From NCBI GenBank assembly GCA_017302255.1, contig JAFLDV010000007.1, positions 1-64,000 of the forward strand: a stretch of 64,000 nt of DNA, given 5' to 3'. Below, piece after piece: positions 18,859-28,194 of this stretch. Each line of letters opens with the position of its first letter. The stretch's first letter is position 1. This DNA comes from Gammaproteobacteria bacterium. Its GTDB lineage: Bacteria > Pseudomonadota > Gammaproteobacteria > Enterobacterales > Alteromonadaceae. The position numbers and the translations under genes are program-made. Below the pieces are notes generated by a model. That model saw only the letters and a list, made by a program, of their open reading frames with translations, was not told the origin of the DNA and did not search any database.

Positions 18859-19491
18859 ATGAACCAACAAAAACGCATCGAGATATTAAGTCGATTACGC
18901 GCGGCAAATCCGCATCCAACGACTGAACTACATTTCAGTAATCCGTATGAATTATTGATTGCGGTTCTGTTGTCTGCGCAAGCCACGGACGTTGGTGTGA
19001 ATAAAGCCACGAAAGGCCTGTTTGCTGCCGCCAATAATCCGCAAGATATGCTGGCGCTTGGCGTCGATGGCGTAAAGCAGCATATTAAAACTATTGGTCT
19101 GTTTAACACTAAAGCGGAAAACGTCATTAAGACGAGCCAAATCCTGGTGGACAAACACCAAGGCCAAGTGCCGGAAAATCGCGAAGCATTAGAAGCCCTA
19201 CCCGGTGTGGGTCGAAAAACAGCAAACGTGGTGTTGAATACCGCATTTGGCTGGCCGACAATTGCAGTGGATACCCACATCTTTCGTGTTAGCAATCGGA
19301 TGAATTTTGCGCCGGGTAAAAACGTCGATGAAGTTGAAGCCAAACTGCTCAAAGTCGTGCCAACTGAATTTAAAATTGATGTCCATCATTGGCTTATCTT
19401 GCATGGGCGTTACACCTGTATCGCACGCAAACCAAAATGCGGCAGCTGCCTCATCGAAGATTTGTGTGAGTTCAAACAGAAAGTAGATTAA
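18859..19491 (+). CDS. nth: Endonuclease III (DNA glycosylase/AP lyase)
   Basis: A 210-residue enzyme of base-excision repair that removes oxidised pyrimidines and cleaves the abasic site. Residue numbers agree exactly with E. coli Nth: helix-hairpin-helix [12 protein letters not shown] with catalytic Lys120, catalytic Asp138 in [11 protein letters not shown], and the C-terminal [4Fe-4S] ligands Cys187, 194, 197 and 203. It is co-transcribed with the rnf genes (15-base gap) and with gloA (8-base gap). Confidence 0.98.
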   Translation: MNQQKRIEILSRLRAANPHPTTELHFSNPYELLIAVLLSAQATDVGVNKATKGLFAAANNPQDMLALGVDGVKQHIKTIGLFNTKAENVIKTSQILVDKHQGQVPENREALEALPGVGRKTANVVLNTAFGWPTIAVDTHIFRVSNRMNFAPGKNVDEVEAKLLKVVPTEFKIDVHHWLILHGRYTCIARKPKCGSCLIEDLCEFKQKVD

Positions 19492-19499
19492 GGATCAAT

Positions 19500-19901
19500 A
19501 TGCGTATTCTGCACACCATGTTACGAGTCGGCGATCTCGACCGTTCTATCGCGTTTTATACCGAAGTTTTGGGCATGAAGTTATTACGCACTTCGGATAA
19601 TCCTGAATATAAATACACCTTGGCGTTTGTTGGCTACGACGATGAAAGTGCAGGCGCTGTGTTAGAGCTAACCTATAACTATGGCGTGAAACAATATGAA
19701 CTCGGCAATGCCTTTGGCCATATCGCTTTAGAAGTCGACAATGTCTACCAAGCTTGCGAATTAATTCGTGAGCGCGGCGGCATTATTAGCCGAGAGCCAG
19801 GTCCGGTGAAAGGCGGCACGACTGAGATTGCTTTTGTACGCGATCCAGACAATTACGCCATTGAGCTCATTCAGAAAAAAACAAACTATCAACAGTTGTA
19901 A
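19500..19901 (+). CDS. gloA: Lactoylglutathione lyase (glyoxalase I)
   Basis: A 133-residue glyoxalase that converts the hemithioacetal of methylglyoxal and glutathione to S-lactoylglutathione. The metal ligands His5, Glu56, His74 and Glu122 are all present at the E. coli positions, and the short form indicates the Ni/Co-type bacterial enzyme. It is the last gene of the rnf-nth-gloA unit, followed by a strong terminator. Confidence 0.97.
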   Translation: MRILHTMLRVGDLDRSIAFYTEVLGMKLLRTSDNPEYKYTLAFVGYDDESAGAVLELTYNYGVKQYELGNAFGHIALEVDNVYQACELIRERGGIISREPGPVKGGTTEIAFVRDPDNYAIELIQKKTNYQQL

Positions 19902-19952
19902 TGTCGATACTTTATTAAAGCTGTCGATTTATATCTGCGTTTGAATTACCAA

Positions 19953-19984
19953 GAAAAACCCCACTTTCGTGGGGTTTTGTTTTA
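19953..19984. terminator. Bidirectional intrinsic terminator
   Basis: AAAACCCCAC (19955-19964), loop TTTC, GTGGGGTTTT (19969-19978), then GTTTT. A-rich on the left and T-rich on the right, it ends both the rightward rnf-nth-gloA unit and the leftward M3 peptidase gene. Confidence 0.93.
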
Positions 19985-20011
19985 TTTCAAGCCAAGTTGC
20001 CGAGCTTTATT

Positions 20012-22186
20012 TTATTTCAAACCACGGCGGATCAATAACGCATTGATATCCGGCTCTTTACCACGGAATTGTTTGAACACAGTCATCGCATCTTCGCTAC
20101 CACCACGAGACAGCAAGGTTGCACGGAAGTGATCGCCATTTTTCCGGCTCAAACCACCGTTTTCTTTGAACCATTCAACGGTGTCAGCATCCAGCACTTC
20201 GCTCCAGATATAGGCGTAATAACCAGCGGCATAACCACCGACAATGTGCGAGAAATAGGTTGAACGATAACGAGGCGGAACTGCCGCAAAATCAACACCA
20301 GCGTTTTTCAGCGCTTGCGCTTCAAATTCCAACAGTTTTTCCGGAGCTGGTACTTGCTCTGGTTTTAACTGATGCCATGATTGGTCTAATAAGGCCGCAG
20401 CTAAATACGCTGTAGTATCATGACCTTGGTTGAATTTAGAACTTGCAAACACTTTATCCAATAATGCTTGTGGCATTGCTTCGCCAGTTTGGTAGTGCTT
20501 CGCATAGTTCTTCAGGATCTCTGGCCATACCGCCCACATTTCATTCACTTGTGATGGATATTCGACGAAATCGCGTGGTACTGCAGTTCCTGAGAAGTAC
20601 GGGTACTTCACATTCGAGAACAAGCCGTGCAATGCATGACCAAATTCATGGAATGTGGTGGTTACTTCATCAAAGGTCATCAACGTTGGTTGACCATTGG
20701 CTGGTTTCGGAATATTTAAGTGGTTGGCAATTACTGGTTTAGTGCCCATCAAACCTGATTGCGACACATAAGCGTTCATCCAAGCGCCACCTTGTTTTGA
20801 CGAACGAGCATACATATCTGCTAAGAAGAAGCCCATTGATGAACCGTCGGCGTCAAAAACCTCAAAGACGCGCACATCTGGATGGTAAACAGGAAGGTCT
20901 TTACGCTCTTTAAAGGTGATGCCGTACAACTGCGTTGCTGCGAAGAATACGCCATTTTCCAACACATTGTTCATTTCGAAATATGGCTTTAACTGTGATT
21001 CATCAAAGTCATATTTGGCTTTACGCACTTTTTCGGTATAGAACGACCAATCCCAAGCTGCTAACTCAAAATCACCGCCTTCAGCTTTGATCATCGCTTG
21101 CAGTTCAGCTGCTTCTTTTTTCGCATTAGCAACAGCAGCTGGTGCGATACCCGCTAAACGCTCGTTCACTGCTTCTGCAGTTTTTGCTGTTTGATTTTCT
21201 AAGCTAGAAGCAGCAAAGTGCGGGAAACCAAGGATGTTGGCACGCTCTGCACGCAGCTTAGCAACCGTCGTTAATACCTTGCTGTTATCGAACTCACCGC
21301 CATGACTGCCACGCTCTAGCGAGGCTTTTAACAGCTTCTCCCGGGTGCCACGATTAGTTAATGCCGCCAAGGCCGGTTGAGTACTGGTATTTTGTAGCGT
21401 CAGCACGTATTTGCCAGCTAAATTACGATTTTTAGCTTCTTCTGCAGCTGCAGTGATTGCATCATCAGATAACCCTGCCAGCTCTTCTTTAGTATCGACA
21501 ACTAGTGCCGATGCATTGACTTCTTTCAGCACGTTTTGGCTGAAGTTGTCTTGCAGACTCGCTAGTTCACCGTTGATTTGTTGGATCCGGACTTTTTGCG
21601 CTTCAGTCAATAACGCACCAGAGCGCACGAAATCAGCATAATACTGCTCGACTAACCGCTTGCTTTCAGCATCAAGGCCTAAGGCTTCGCGTCCGTCAAA
21701 CAAAGCTTTTACGCGAGCAAATAAAGCCGCATTCAAATAAATTTGGTCTTGGTGTGCCGCTAGCTTTGGTGCAATTTCTGAACTGACTTTATCTAAAGTA
21801 TCGTTGGTGTTAGCGCCAGAAATATTAAAGAACATGGTGGCTGTGCGGGTCAATAACTGACCTGATTTTTCCATTGCAACAATAGTGTTGTCGAATGTGG
21901 CAGCTTCAGTATTGTTGGCAATTGTATTAATTTCAGCAATATGTTCGCTCATGCCTTGAGTAAAAGCCGGCAGATAGTGCTCATCTTTGATTTTATCGAA
22001 TTCTGGATATTGGTACTGTAACGAACTTGGTTTTAATAATGGATTTTCAGCCGTTACTGCTGTGGTTGATGTTGCTTGAGCTGCTGCAGGTTGGGCTGCT
22101 GCGTCTTTACTTGGTGCTGGTTCTGAGCAACCGGTAGCTGCCAGCGCAAACAATAATGCGGCAGCAATTGGGGTACGTGAAAACAT
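20012..22186 (-). CDS. M3 family metallopeptidase (peptidyl-dipeptidase Dcp-like), lipoprotein
   Basis: The start is placed at the ATG at 22184-22186 (AAGGA seven bases upstream), giving 724 residues that begin with a lipoprotein signal (SRTPIAAALLFALAATGC, lipobox AATGC) and an Ala/Pro-rich linker. The zinc-binding site is HEFGH at 513-517 within TTFHEFGHALHGLFS, and the C-terminal YRSTYFSHIVGGYAAGYYAY is typical of Dcp. Dcp enzymes cut dipeptides from the C-terminus of oligopeptides. The predicted lipoprotein form implies action in the periplasm or at the outer membrane on imported peptides. Confidence 0.94.
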   Translation of the reverse strand: MFSRTPIAAALLFALAATGCSEPAPSKDAAAQPAAAQATSTTAVTAENPLLKPSSLQYQYPEFDKIKDEHYLPAFTQGMSEHIAEINTIANNTEAATFDNTIVAMEKSGQLLTRTATMFFNISGANTNDTLDKVSSEIAPKLAAHQDQIYLNAALFARVKALFDGREALGLDAESKRLVEQYYADFVRSGALLTEAQKVRIQQINGELASLQDNFSQNVLKEVNASALVVDTKEELAGLSDDAITAAAEEAKNRNLAGKYVLTLQNTSTQPALAALTNRGTREKLLKASLERGSHGGEFDNSKVLTTVAKLRAERANILGFPHFAASSLENQTAKTAEAVNERLAGIAPAAVANAKKEAAELQAMIKAEGGDFELAAWDWSFYTEKVRKAKYDFDESQLKPYFEMNNVLENGVFFAATQLYGITFKERKDLPVYHPDVRVFEVFDADGSSMGFFLADMYARSSKQGGAWMNAYVSQSGLMGTKPVIANHLNIPKPANGQPTLMTFDEVTTTFHEFGHALHGLFSNVKYPYFSGTAVPRDFVEYPSQVNEMWAVWPEILKNYAKHYQTGEAMPQALLDKVFASSKFNQGHDTTAYLAAALLDQSWHQLKPEQVPAPEKLLEFEAQALKNAGVDFAAVPPRYRSTYFSHIVGGYAAGYYAYIWSEVLDADTVEWFKENGGLSRKNGDHFRATLLSRGGSEDAMTVFKQFRGKEPDINALLIRRGLK

Positions 22187-22374
22187 GTTGTTATCCTTTG
22201 GTGTTTGAACCTGTCTAAAGTACACAAAGGAAGGTATAAATACCAGCAGCGCTGAGGTCAGATCTGCTGGCACATATAAATTAAATAGATAAAATTCAAT
22301 AACTTAATCAGTAACAGGCAAAAACTTTCTCACATCCAGACAAGAAATGTTGCAAATGTCCCTGTAAACGGTCC

Positions 22375-23271
22375 TTAATTTAGCTCGATCCAGACTTTTT
22401 CATTTAATGACATCGCTAAGTTATTGTCGTAATAAGCGGCTTCATTAATGAAAGTTGGATAAACCACCTGCTCGCCGTCGTAGCAGATTTCGCTGCCATC
22501 AAACAAGGTGAATAGCGGTTGCCCCGGCATAATCGGCAGATAATCGCGATCTTGGATGTTCCGATGTACCATCCCTAAACGCTCGCCAGAACTCGACATC
22601 GGCAGTTTGATACTATGTAAATATCGGAACGCTTCAACCTTCTTCGGCAATTCCGGTAGCTTACCTAGATTTGACAGCTCAATAAAATCAAGAATATGCT
22701 GAGTCATCTCATGCATTTCCTCGAGCACATCTTGGCGCAGCACCGATTGCGGTTGTGGCCCTACTTCGACAATCACGCCATAAGTACCAACAGTGCAGAG
22801 CAGCGCATGATCGTCCTGAGCAAAATGATCTTCATCGCGAGAAATCACCGCCTTTGGCATTTTTAATTTTACGTAGGCCGCCAGTTGATTATACAGCGGC
22901 CCAGCTTGGGTCAAAATCAGGCATGGGCCCATGTTACTGGTGGTGTTATGCAAATCGATAATGAAATCGGTTTTGGCTGCACCTTTCGGACCCAATTCGG
23001 CATTAATCACTTTCGCCCGGCTTTGCTCATAATTGGTGAGAGTCGGATCGGCGAGATCGACTGTTTTAAATTGGCGGTTTAAATCGCTGTGTAGGTAACG
23101 GCGATTGGCTTCATGTGCTTGTGGATTGGCAAACAAAGTTTTGCAACTAAAGCTCGAACGCTGCATTAATTCAGGCTGCTGGCGATAACGCCGCTCAAGA
23201 TAAATTCCAGAAAATTCATTACCGTGGGTACCGCCGACAATTGCCACGGTGTTAATTTTTGCCAAAGCCAT
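22375..23271 (-). CDS. Aspartoacylase family zinc hydrolase
   Basis: A 298-residue protein of the succinylglutamate desuccinylase/aspartoacylase family. GGTHGNEFSG near residues 14-23 supplies the zinc His and Glu, RRYLHSDLNRQF matches the Asn-Arg substrate-binding region, DLHNTTSNMG holds the second zinc His, and VEVGPQP contains the catalytic Glu. Aspartoacylase deacetylates N-acetyl-aspartate; the length and N-terminus (starting IVGGTHGNE) fit this better than AstE. It stands alone between the M3 peptidase and bfd. Confidence 0.87.
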   Translation of the reverse strand: MALAKINTVAIVGGTHGNEFSGIYLERRYRQQPELMQRSSFSCKTLFANPQAHEANRRYLHSDLNRQFKTVDLADPTLTNYEQSRAKVINAELGPKGAAKTDFIIDLHNTTSNMGPCLILTQAGPLYNQLAAYVKLKMPKAVISRDEDHFAQDDHALLCTVGTYGVIVEVGPQPQSVLRQDVLEEMHEMTQHILDFIELSNLGKLPELPKKVEAFRYLHSIKLPMSSSGERLGMVHRNIQDRDYLPIMPGQPLFTLFDGSEICYDGEQVVYPTFINEAAYYDNNLAMSLNEKVWIELN

Positions 23272-23484
23272 TTAAAGCTCCAATTCTGCTAGTTGCGATA
23301 GCGCTATTATGCCTCGAGCAGGCTGAGATGTGGATAGCCATCAATAAAAATGCAGAATTTTCAGATAAAAAATCAAAAAATGCTTAAAGAAACACTTGGC
23401 GAGGCGCTGGTACCGACAGTTTTAGGTTATGAAACTAAGTCAACAGCGCAACAGAAAGGATAAAAAATCTGACACTTTGAAGAT

Positions 23485-23706
23485 TTAAGCCGCCGGGCGG
23501 TCTTCAACCAGATGGCAAGGGATCCGATTGTTTGCATATAAATCTTGGATGCTTTGATTCAACACTTGTTGTGCTGTTTGGATGCACTTACCACATTGGC
23601 TGCCAACACCCAAACATTGTTTCAGTTCACGCATAGAGCCCAAGCCCTCTCCGACTTTTTGCCGAATGGTTTTGTCTGAGACTGCTTTACATACACAAAC
23701 ATACAT
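23485..23706 (-). CDS. bfd: Bacterioferritin-associated ferredoxin
   Basis: A 73-residue [2Fe-2S] protein from the ATG at 23704-23706 (AGGTG upstream). Cluster ligands are Cys4, Cys6, Cys38 and Cys41 (YVCVCKAV ... GVGSQCGKC). Bfd reduces the iron core of bacterioferritin so iron can be released, and is normally induced by iron shortage. A Fur-like site overlaps its predicted -35 box. No bacterioferritin gene is in the window. A weak stem (AAATCT / AGATTT) followed by a T-run at the gene end on the leftward strand may terminate it. Confidence 0.93.
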   Translation of the reverse strand: MYVCVCKAVSDKTIRQKVGEGLGSMRELKQCLGVGSQCGKCIQTAQQVLNQSIQDLYANNRIPCHLVEDRPAA

Positions 23707-23738
23707 AGCGATAAGCACCTGCGTTAAATTACGCGGGC

Positions 23739-23767
23739 ATCTTAATCTAATTAAGAACAATTATCAA
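23739..23767 (-). promoter_or_regulatory. bfd promoter with overlapping Fur-box-like site
   Basis: On the minus strand: -35 TTGATA (23762-23767), a 17-base spacer, -10 TAAGAT (23739-23744), 33 bases before the bfd start. The sequence TGATAATTGTTCTTA (23752-23766) matches the 7-1-7 Fur consensus (TGATAATNATTATCA) perfectly in its left half and at 4 of 7 positions in the right. A Fur repressor bound there would cover the -35, fitting iron-repressed bfd. Confidence 0.6.
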
Positions 23768-23843
23768 TACGAGCTTCGATTTTCTCTGCTGTTTTTATGT
23801 ACGGCGATCGTTTTTAGATCTGATTGTTCTGTCACGATCATTG

Positions 23844-23855
23844 GACCGTTCGGTC
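23844..23855. promoter_or_regulatory. Palindrome GACCGTTCGGTC, possible repressor operator
   Basis: A 12-base inverted repeat (GACCG, TT, CGGTC) about 140 bases upstream of bfd and 67 bases beyond the end of the DUF2750 gene. Palindromes of this form are used by many TetR-family regulators, but no such regulator is encoded nearby, so the role is unknown. Confidence 0.25.
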
Positions 23856-23874
23856 AGAGCTGGTAAAAAATTGC

Positions 23875-23908
23875 CAATAAAAAAGGCGGAACCTGTCCGC
23901 CTTCTTTT
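23875..23908 (-). terminator. Intrinsic terminator of the DUF2750 gene
   Basis: Stem AAGGCGGA (23883-23890) / TCCGCCTT (23896-23903) with a 5-base loop; read leftward it is followed by TTTTTTATT. It lies about 20 bases beyond the stop of the DUF2750 gene. Confidence 0.88.
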
Positions 23909-23922
23909 GCCATCACTAATGC

Positions 23923-24321
23923 TTAGTGTGAACTTTCTTCCTGCATTGCTTCAAGTAATGTTTCAGACAGTTCAGTTGGCGAAATCACAACGCCTGGCTC
24001 TTCAGCATGTGGGAATACAGCAACTGATAACTCGTCGCCGTTTAAGCCTGTGGTCCATTTGTCCAACCAAGTGCTGATATCAACAGCTTTTGACTGGCAA
24101 CCTGCTAATTCGCCTTCGATCCAAAGATCAGCAAGCTCAGCATGTGGCCACACTGGAATGCATTGCTCGCCTTCGGCAGTAACCAATACAAAGCCTTCGT
24201 CATCCATCAGGATCCAAATCTGTTCAAGATCAACAACCGCATTGACGAAATAGTCATAGCGTTGTTCCGCATCTAGCTTGGTGACTTTCTTGATGTCTTC
24301 AGCAGTCAGTGCGTATTCCAT
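23923..24321 (-). CDS. DUF2750 domain-containing protein
   Basis: A 132-residue soluble acidic protein with no signal peptide. The centre (VDLEQIWILMDDEGFVLV, then IPVWPHAELADLWI) matches the DUF2750 pattern, a family of small proteins of unknown function found in many Proteobacteria, sometimes near immunity or SMI1-like genes. It has its own terminator and stands alone. No function can be assigned from sequence. Confidence 0.8.
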   Translation of the reverse strand: MEYALTAEDIKKVTKLDAEQRYDYFVNAVVDLEQIWILMDDEGFVLVTAEGEQCIPVWPHAELADLWIEGELAGCQSKAVDISTWLDKWTTGLNGDELSVAVFPHAEEPGVVISPTELSETLLEAMQEESSH

Positions 24322-24423
24322 AGTCGTGCTACCTTTGGTTATTTTTTAAAATTTATCGGTATATGATGACGCAAACCAGCGATTTGGCAAAGCCTTTTAT
24401 CACTCGCAAACGCCAAGCCATTA

Positions 24424-25356
24424 TTAATTCTGGGTTTTAGCTGCTGAAGCAGTTACTGGCCGCAGCCTTACTGGGACTTGTTGATAACAAATATCGACTT
24501 TCCCTAAACCTTTGTAGTGAAAAAACTCACTATCACGAGCACGATGCTTGGCAATTTTCTCTGCAAATTCAGAGCTTTGCGTATTCATCATTTGTAGTGG
24601 TAGCTGTTTATTTTGGGCAAGCTCATTGCCCATGGTTGCTTTCACTATCACGCCACGAGCCGCTGCTTTTTCAATGACGCCACTGTCTATATTGCGATCG
24701 CCACGCGGCATCAAATTTAGCCACTCGCCACCATAAACAACCCTGGCAAACATCGACATGTTGCGATCTAAATGTCTTGGCGCTTGGCCCTGCATAATGG
24801 CAAAGTCAGTAGTACCGGTATCAGGTGCCGGATCTCGCGCCATCGAAATCATATTAGCGCAATTTAATAACCATTCTTCATTGCCTTCCCGACCAACCGG
24901 AAAGCCTTGGTTAAAGCCGGTCTCTTTTGCGTATACATCATTCTTTTCAATTAAAAAATACGGATCTGTGTTTCGCACTGGCCAAGTAAACTCAGCTTTA
25001 ATCGCCGGCCATGACTGAGCTTTCCCTGACGGATGACTCTCGCCTTCAGGTAATCCAGCTTGCAGCACGTACTGGTCAATCACACGGTAGAACGTGAGGC
25101 CATCGTAAAACTTCGATTTAACCAACTGACGAAAGCGTTGACTGTGCGCGGGGGCAAACTGATCTGCTAACTGCAACACCACCACACCTTGACTGAGTTC
25201 TAAATACACTAAATCCTGTTGCGGCATATCCAGCCAAGTCTCAGCAGTTTTTGCTGAAGCTGCAGGGGCATTCACCGTGGCGGCGTTTGCACTGGCTGAA
25301 CCGCAAATAACTGCAAAGCTAAGCGCTAGTGCGGAAATTACAAAATAAGCTTTCAT
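24424..25356 (-). CDS. Periplasmic cyclophilin-type peptidyl-prolyl isomerase
   Basis: A 310-residue protein from the ATG at 25354-25356, preferred to a TTG two codons earlier because AAGGG stands eight bases upstream. The signal peptide (AYFVISALALSFAVICGSASA) sends it to the periplasm. The cyclophilin core starts at YLELSQGVVVLQLAD and has FYDGLTFYRVIDQYVLQAG, corresponding to the catalytic Arg-Phe region, and SMARDPAPDTGTTDFAIMQG, the substrate-binding loop. It is longer than PpiA because of an insertion between these motifs and a C-terminal extension. Confidence 0.88.
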   Translation of the reverse strand: MKAYFVISALALSFAVICGSASANAATVNAPAASAKTAETWLDMPQQDLVYLELSQGVVVLQLADQFAPAHSQRFRQLVKSKFYDGLTFYRVIDQYVLQAGLPEGESHPSGKAQSWPAIKAEFTWPVRNTDPYFLIEKNDVYAKETGFNQGFPVGREGNEEWLLNCANMISMARDPAPDTGTTDFAIMQGQAPRHLDRNMSMFARVVYGGEWLNLMPRGDRNIDSGVIEKAAARGVIVKATMGNELAQNKQLPLQMMNTQSSEFAEKIAKHRARDSEFFHYKGLGKVDICYQQVPVRLRPVTASAAKTQN

Positions 25357-25381
25357 GTTCAATCCCTTATTATAATTTTAT

Positions 25382-25417
25382 TAAACCCGCGCTGCGCAAG
25401 GTTGCAAGCACGGTTTA
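25382..25417 (-). terminator. Candidate terminator after yqaA
   Basis: An imperfect stem (TAAACCCGCGC at 25382-25392 with GCACGGTTTA at 25408-25417), immediately beyond the yqaA stop and followed leftward by an A/T-rich tract. The stem has a bulge, so efficiency is uncertain. Confidence 0.4.
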
Positions 25418-25418
25418 A

Positions 25419-25871
25419 CTATTGGCTTAGCAATGGCTTTAACAACTGATCAGCCAACAACAGCAATACCGCATATCTTGCGCCCTTTGCTAAAGCGACC
25501 AAAGTTACAAACAACAAGATCGGCATCCGCAGTACACCAGCCACTAATGTCAATGGGTCACCAACCACTGGTACCCAGCTTAATAGCAAAGCGAAGGGAC
25601 CAAATTTTGCCATCCATACTTCGGCACGCTGCATTTGCTCAGGTGTCGCAGGAAACCAACGCCTATCCGAAAAGCGTGCCACTTGACCACCAAGCCACCA
25701 ATTCACTAATGAGCCTGCGACATTACCGCTGGTTGCGACTAACCATAACAACAAAGGCGCATAACCTTGATACCAAAGGCCCCCCATTACTATCTCGGAA
25801 CTTCCAGGTAATAAACTTGCTGAACTTAACGCACTCAACCACAACAAAGCATAAGCCATCAGCTCATTCAT
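25419..25871 (-). CDS. yqaA: YqaA family inner-membrane protein (DedA/SNARE-associated)
   Basis: A 150-residue membrane protein with four predicted helices. ASLLPGSSEIVMGGL near the N-terminus and SWVPVVGDPLTLVAGVLRM are the paired re-entrant segments of the DedA-like family; length and ending match E. coli YqaA (142 residues). DedA proteins are linked to undecaprenyl-phosphate or phospholipid movement and membrane homeostasis; the role of YqaA itself is not known. It starts 3 bases after the MAPEG gene, forming an operon. Confidence 0.86.
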   Translation of the reverse strand: MNELMAYALLWLSALSSASLLPGSSEIVMGGLWYQGYAPLLLWLVATSGNVAGSLVNWWLGGQVARFSDRRWFPATPEQMQRAEVWMAKFGPFALLLSWVPVVGDPLTLVAGVLRMPILLFVTLVALAKGARYAVLLLLADQLLKPLLSQ

Positions 25872-25874
25872 CGA

Positions 25875-26291
25875 TTACCACCACAAACCGACAACAAGGC
25901 GCAGCCACAACACCCAAAGCACGACACAGCTTGCCAAAAACAGATTAAAACGTGCACGGACTTGGTTGCTAGTCACGTGAACAAACGCATGCAGTGCGCG
26001 CATCGCGACAAATAGACCGGCAATACAGACATAAACTAAATCAGCTTGTTGCTGCTGTAGGATCAGTAACACCGCAAAGAAAAACAACATCGGCATTTGA
26101 AACTGGTTATCAAAATTCCGACTCGCAGTAATGACCCGCTCGTTTGCACCGGCCAAGTCCATAGTTCTAAAAGCGTTATAGTGAAACTCTTTATTGCGCG
26201 CAGCCGCAAAACGACGACGTCCCATCAACACCATGACGCCACTGGTCAATAGCACTTGTAAAAACAGCATAACGATAAGTAACTTATCCAT
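25875..26291 (-). CDS. MAPEG family membrane protein
   Basis: A 138-residue protein with four predicted helices. The pattern (RNKEFHYNAFRTMDLAGANERVITASRNFDNQFQMPMLFF, then AMRALHAFVHVTSNQVRARF) fits the MAPEG family (membrane-associated proteins in eicosanoid and glutathione metabolism); bacterial members are of unknown function. It is divergent from tdk and co-directional with yqaA. Confidence 0.8.
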   Translation of the reverse strand: MDKLLIVMLFLQVLLTSGVMVLMGRRRFAAARNKEFHYNAFRTMDLAGANERVITASRNFDNQFQMPMLFFFAVLLILQQQQADLVYVCIAGLFVAMRALHAFVHVTSNQVRARFNLFLASCVVLWVLWLRLVVGLWW

Positions 26292-26473
26292 TTGTTATCC
26301 CCTGATAAAAACAATTAGTGCGAAGAGTAATTGATAGTCGCAGCAACCTCCAGCCTAACAAGGCCACGACAAGCTAAAATCGACAAATTATGCGGGTAAC
26401 GGTTGCTTCGGCCCCTTTGGTTTCACGAAAAGCTCAGGTTATACTGGCATTTTTGCTGAAGAAGAGAACGCGC

Positions 26474-27052
26474 ATGGCGCAGCTGTATTTTTATTATTCC
26501 GCGATGAATGCGGGAAAGTCGACGGCATTGTTGCAAAGTGCCTATAACTATCAAGAACGTGGCATGCAAGTGGCCATTTTTACTGCGGCATTTGACGACA
26601 GGTTTGGTATTGGCAAAGTCAGTTCGCGGATTGGTTTATCCATGGACGCTAAGCTATTTGACGATAAACTAGATTTTGTCAGTACTTGTAAAGAGTTACG
26701 GGAAAAAGATCGGCTAGATTGTATTCTGATTGATGAGGCTCAGTTTCTAAGTAAAGCCCAAGTACGCCAGTTAACCGACATTGTCGACGACATGGATATT
26801 CCAGTATTGGCTTTTGGTCTTCGCACCGATTTTCTCGGCGAAACCTTTGCTGGCAGCCAAGCTCTGCTGGCTTGGGCAGACAAGTTAATTGAACTGAAAA
26901 CTATCTGCCACTGTGGCAGAAAAGCAAACTTTGTGGTGCGCCTCGATAGTAATGGTCAAGCGTCCACTGGCGGCTCACAGGTCGAGATCGGCGGCAATGA
27001 CCGTTATGTATCGATGTGCCGACGCCATTTTAAAGAACTTGTTTGGCGCTGA
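26474..27052 (+). CDS. tdk: Thymidine kinase
   Basis: A 192-residue salvage enzyme that phosphorylates thymidine with ATP. The ATG at 26474 follows GAAGAAGAG and gives the usual N-terminus; an open frame further upstream is not conserved. Visible motifs: the P-loop SAMNAGKST (residues 9-17), the Walker B-like [10 protein letters not shown], the lasso region [24 protein letters not shown], and Cys pairs for structural zinc (CHCG and CRRH). Confidence 0.97.
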   Translation: MAQLYFYYSAMNAGKSTALLQSAYNYQERGMQVAIFTAAFDDRFGIGKVSSRIGLSMDAKLFDDKLDFVSTCKELREKDRLDCILIDEAQFLSKAQVRQLTDIVDDMDIPVLAFGLRTDFLGETFAGSQALLAWADKLIELKTICHCGRKANFVVRLDSNGQASTGGSQVEIGGNDRYVSMCRRHFKELVWR

Positions 27053-27128
27053 TCCATTAACTTTGCTCAAATAAGCGTATCATCAGCACTAACTGCGGCT
27101 AGGGCCTAATCACGAAAAAGGAATGTTG

Positions 27129-28193
27129 ATGAAGTTCTTGATCACCGGAGGAGCCGGTTTTATCGGCTCAGCGGTTGTGCGATTGCTGTTAACAAGCACA
27201 ACACACCAAGTGTTAAATGTCGATAAGCTGACTTATGCTGGCAATCTGGCATCGCTTGATAGTGTAGCGCAGAATAGGAATTATCATTTTATTCAAGCGG
27301 ATATCGCAGATCGCTTAGCGATGGATGCTATTTTTGCTGACTTCCAGCCAGATGTGGTGATGCATCTTGCTGCGGAAAGTCATGTCGACCGCTCAATAGA
27401 TGGTCCGGCAGCATTTATCCACTCGAATATTCTCGGCACCTACAGCTTACTCGAGAGCGCTCGGGCCTATTATTTGGCTCTTACTGCAGATCAGAAATCG
27501 CAGTTTCGCTTTCACCATATCTCAACCGATGAAGTATTTGGTGATTTAAGCATTGAAGATGACAAGTTTAATGAAGCGACCGCCTATGCCCCGAGCAGTC
27601 CATATTCGGCTAGCAAAGCAGCTAGCGATCATCTAGTTAGAGCTTGGCATCGCACCTATGGCTTGCCCATCGTTATCACCAACTGTTCAAACAACTATGG
27701 CCCCTACCATTTCCCAGAAAAATTAATTCCGCTGATGATTATTAATGCCCTTCATGGCAAACCGCTGCCCGTTTACGGAAGCGGTGATCAAATTCGTGAT
27801 TGGTTATTTGTTGAAGACCATGCAGCGGCTTTGCTGACTGTAGCTCTTGAAGGAACTATCGGCGAAACCTATTTGGTTGGCGGCAATAACGAGAAAACCA
27901 ACTTAGAAGTGGTGCAAAGTATTTGCGCGTTATTAAACGAATTGGTAACAGAAAAACCGGCTGACATTCAGGACTTCAATCAGCTAATTAGCTTTGTTGC
28001 CGACCGTCCTGGTCATGATTTACGCTACGCAATAGATGCAACGAAACTGCAAGAAAGCCTCGGATGGCAACCCAAAGAGACCTTTGAATCAGGTCTTCGC
28101 AAAACCGTGCTATGGTATTTGGAAAACACCGCTTGGTGGCAGGCGGTGCTTAATGGAAGTTATCGTTTAGAGCGCTTGGGACAAGGAAATTAG
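27129..28193 (+). CDS. rmlB: dTDP-glucose 4,6-dehydratase
   Basis: A 354-residue SDR enzyme, step 2 of dTDP-L-rhamnose synthesis. NAD-binding GGAGFIGS is near residue 7, THR-ASP-GLU of [10 protein letters not shown] and the YSASK catalytic motif ([13 protein letters not shown]) are intact. The ATG at 27129 is six bases after AGGA; an ATG at 27123 abuts that site and is unlikely. It is first of rmlBACD, which runs right, away from the large polysaccharide operon. Confidence 0.97.
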   Translation: MKFLITGGAGFIGSAVVRLLLTSTTHQVLNVDKLTYAGNLASLDSVAQNRNYHFIQADIADRLAMDAIFADFQPDVVMHLAAESHVDRSIDGPAAFIHSNILGTYSLLESARAYYLALTADQKSQFRFHHISTDEVFGDLSIEDDKFNEATAYAPSSPYSASKAASDHLVRAWHRTYGLPIVITNCSNNYGPYHFPEKLIPLMIINALHGKPLPVYGSGDQIRDWLFVEDHAAALLTVALEGTIGETYLVGGNNEKTNLEVVQSICALLNELVTEKPADIQDFNQLISFVADRPGHDLRYAIDATKLQESLGWQPKETFESGLRKTVLWYLENTAWWQAVLNGSYRLERLGQGN

Positions 28194-28194
28194 C

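Noticed and set aside
27053-27128. JUMPstart/ops RfaH element before rmlB
   Set aside because: No match to GGCGGTAGCGTG was found here or in the gap before the wzz-like gene; the real operon start is outside the window.
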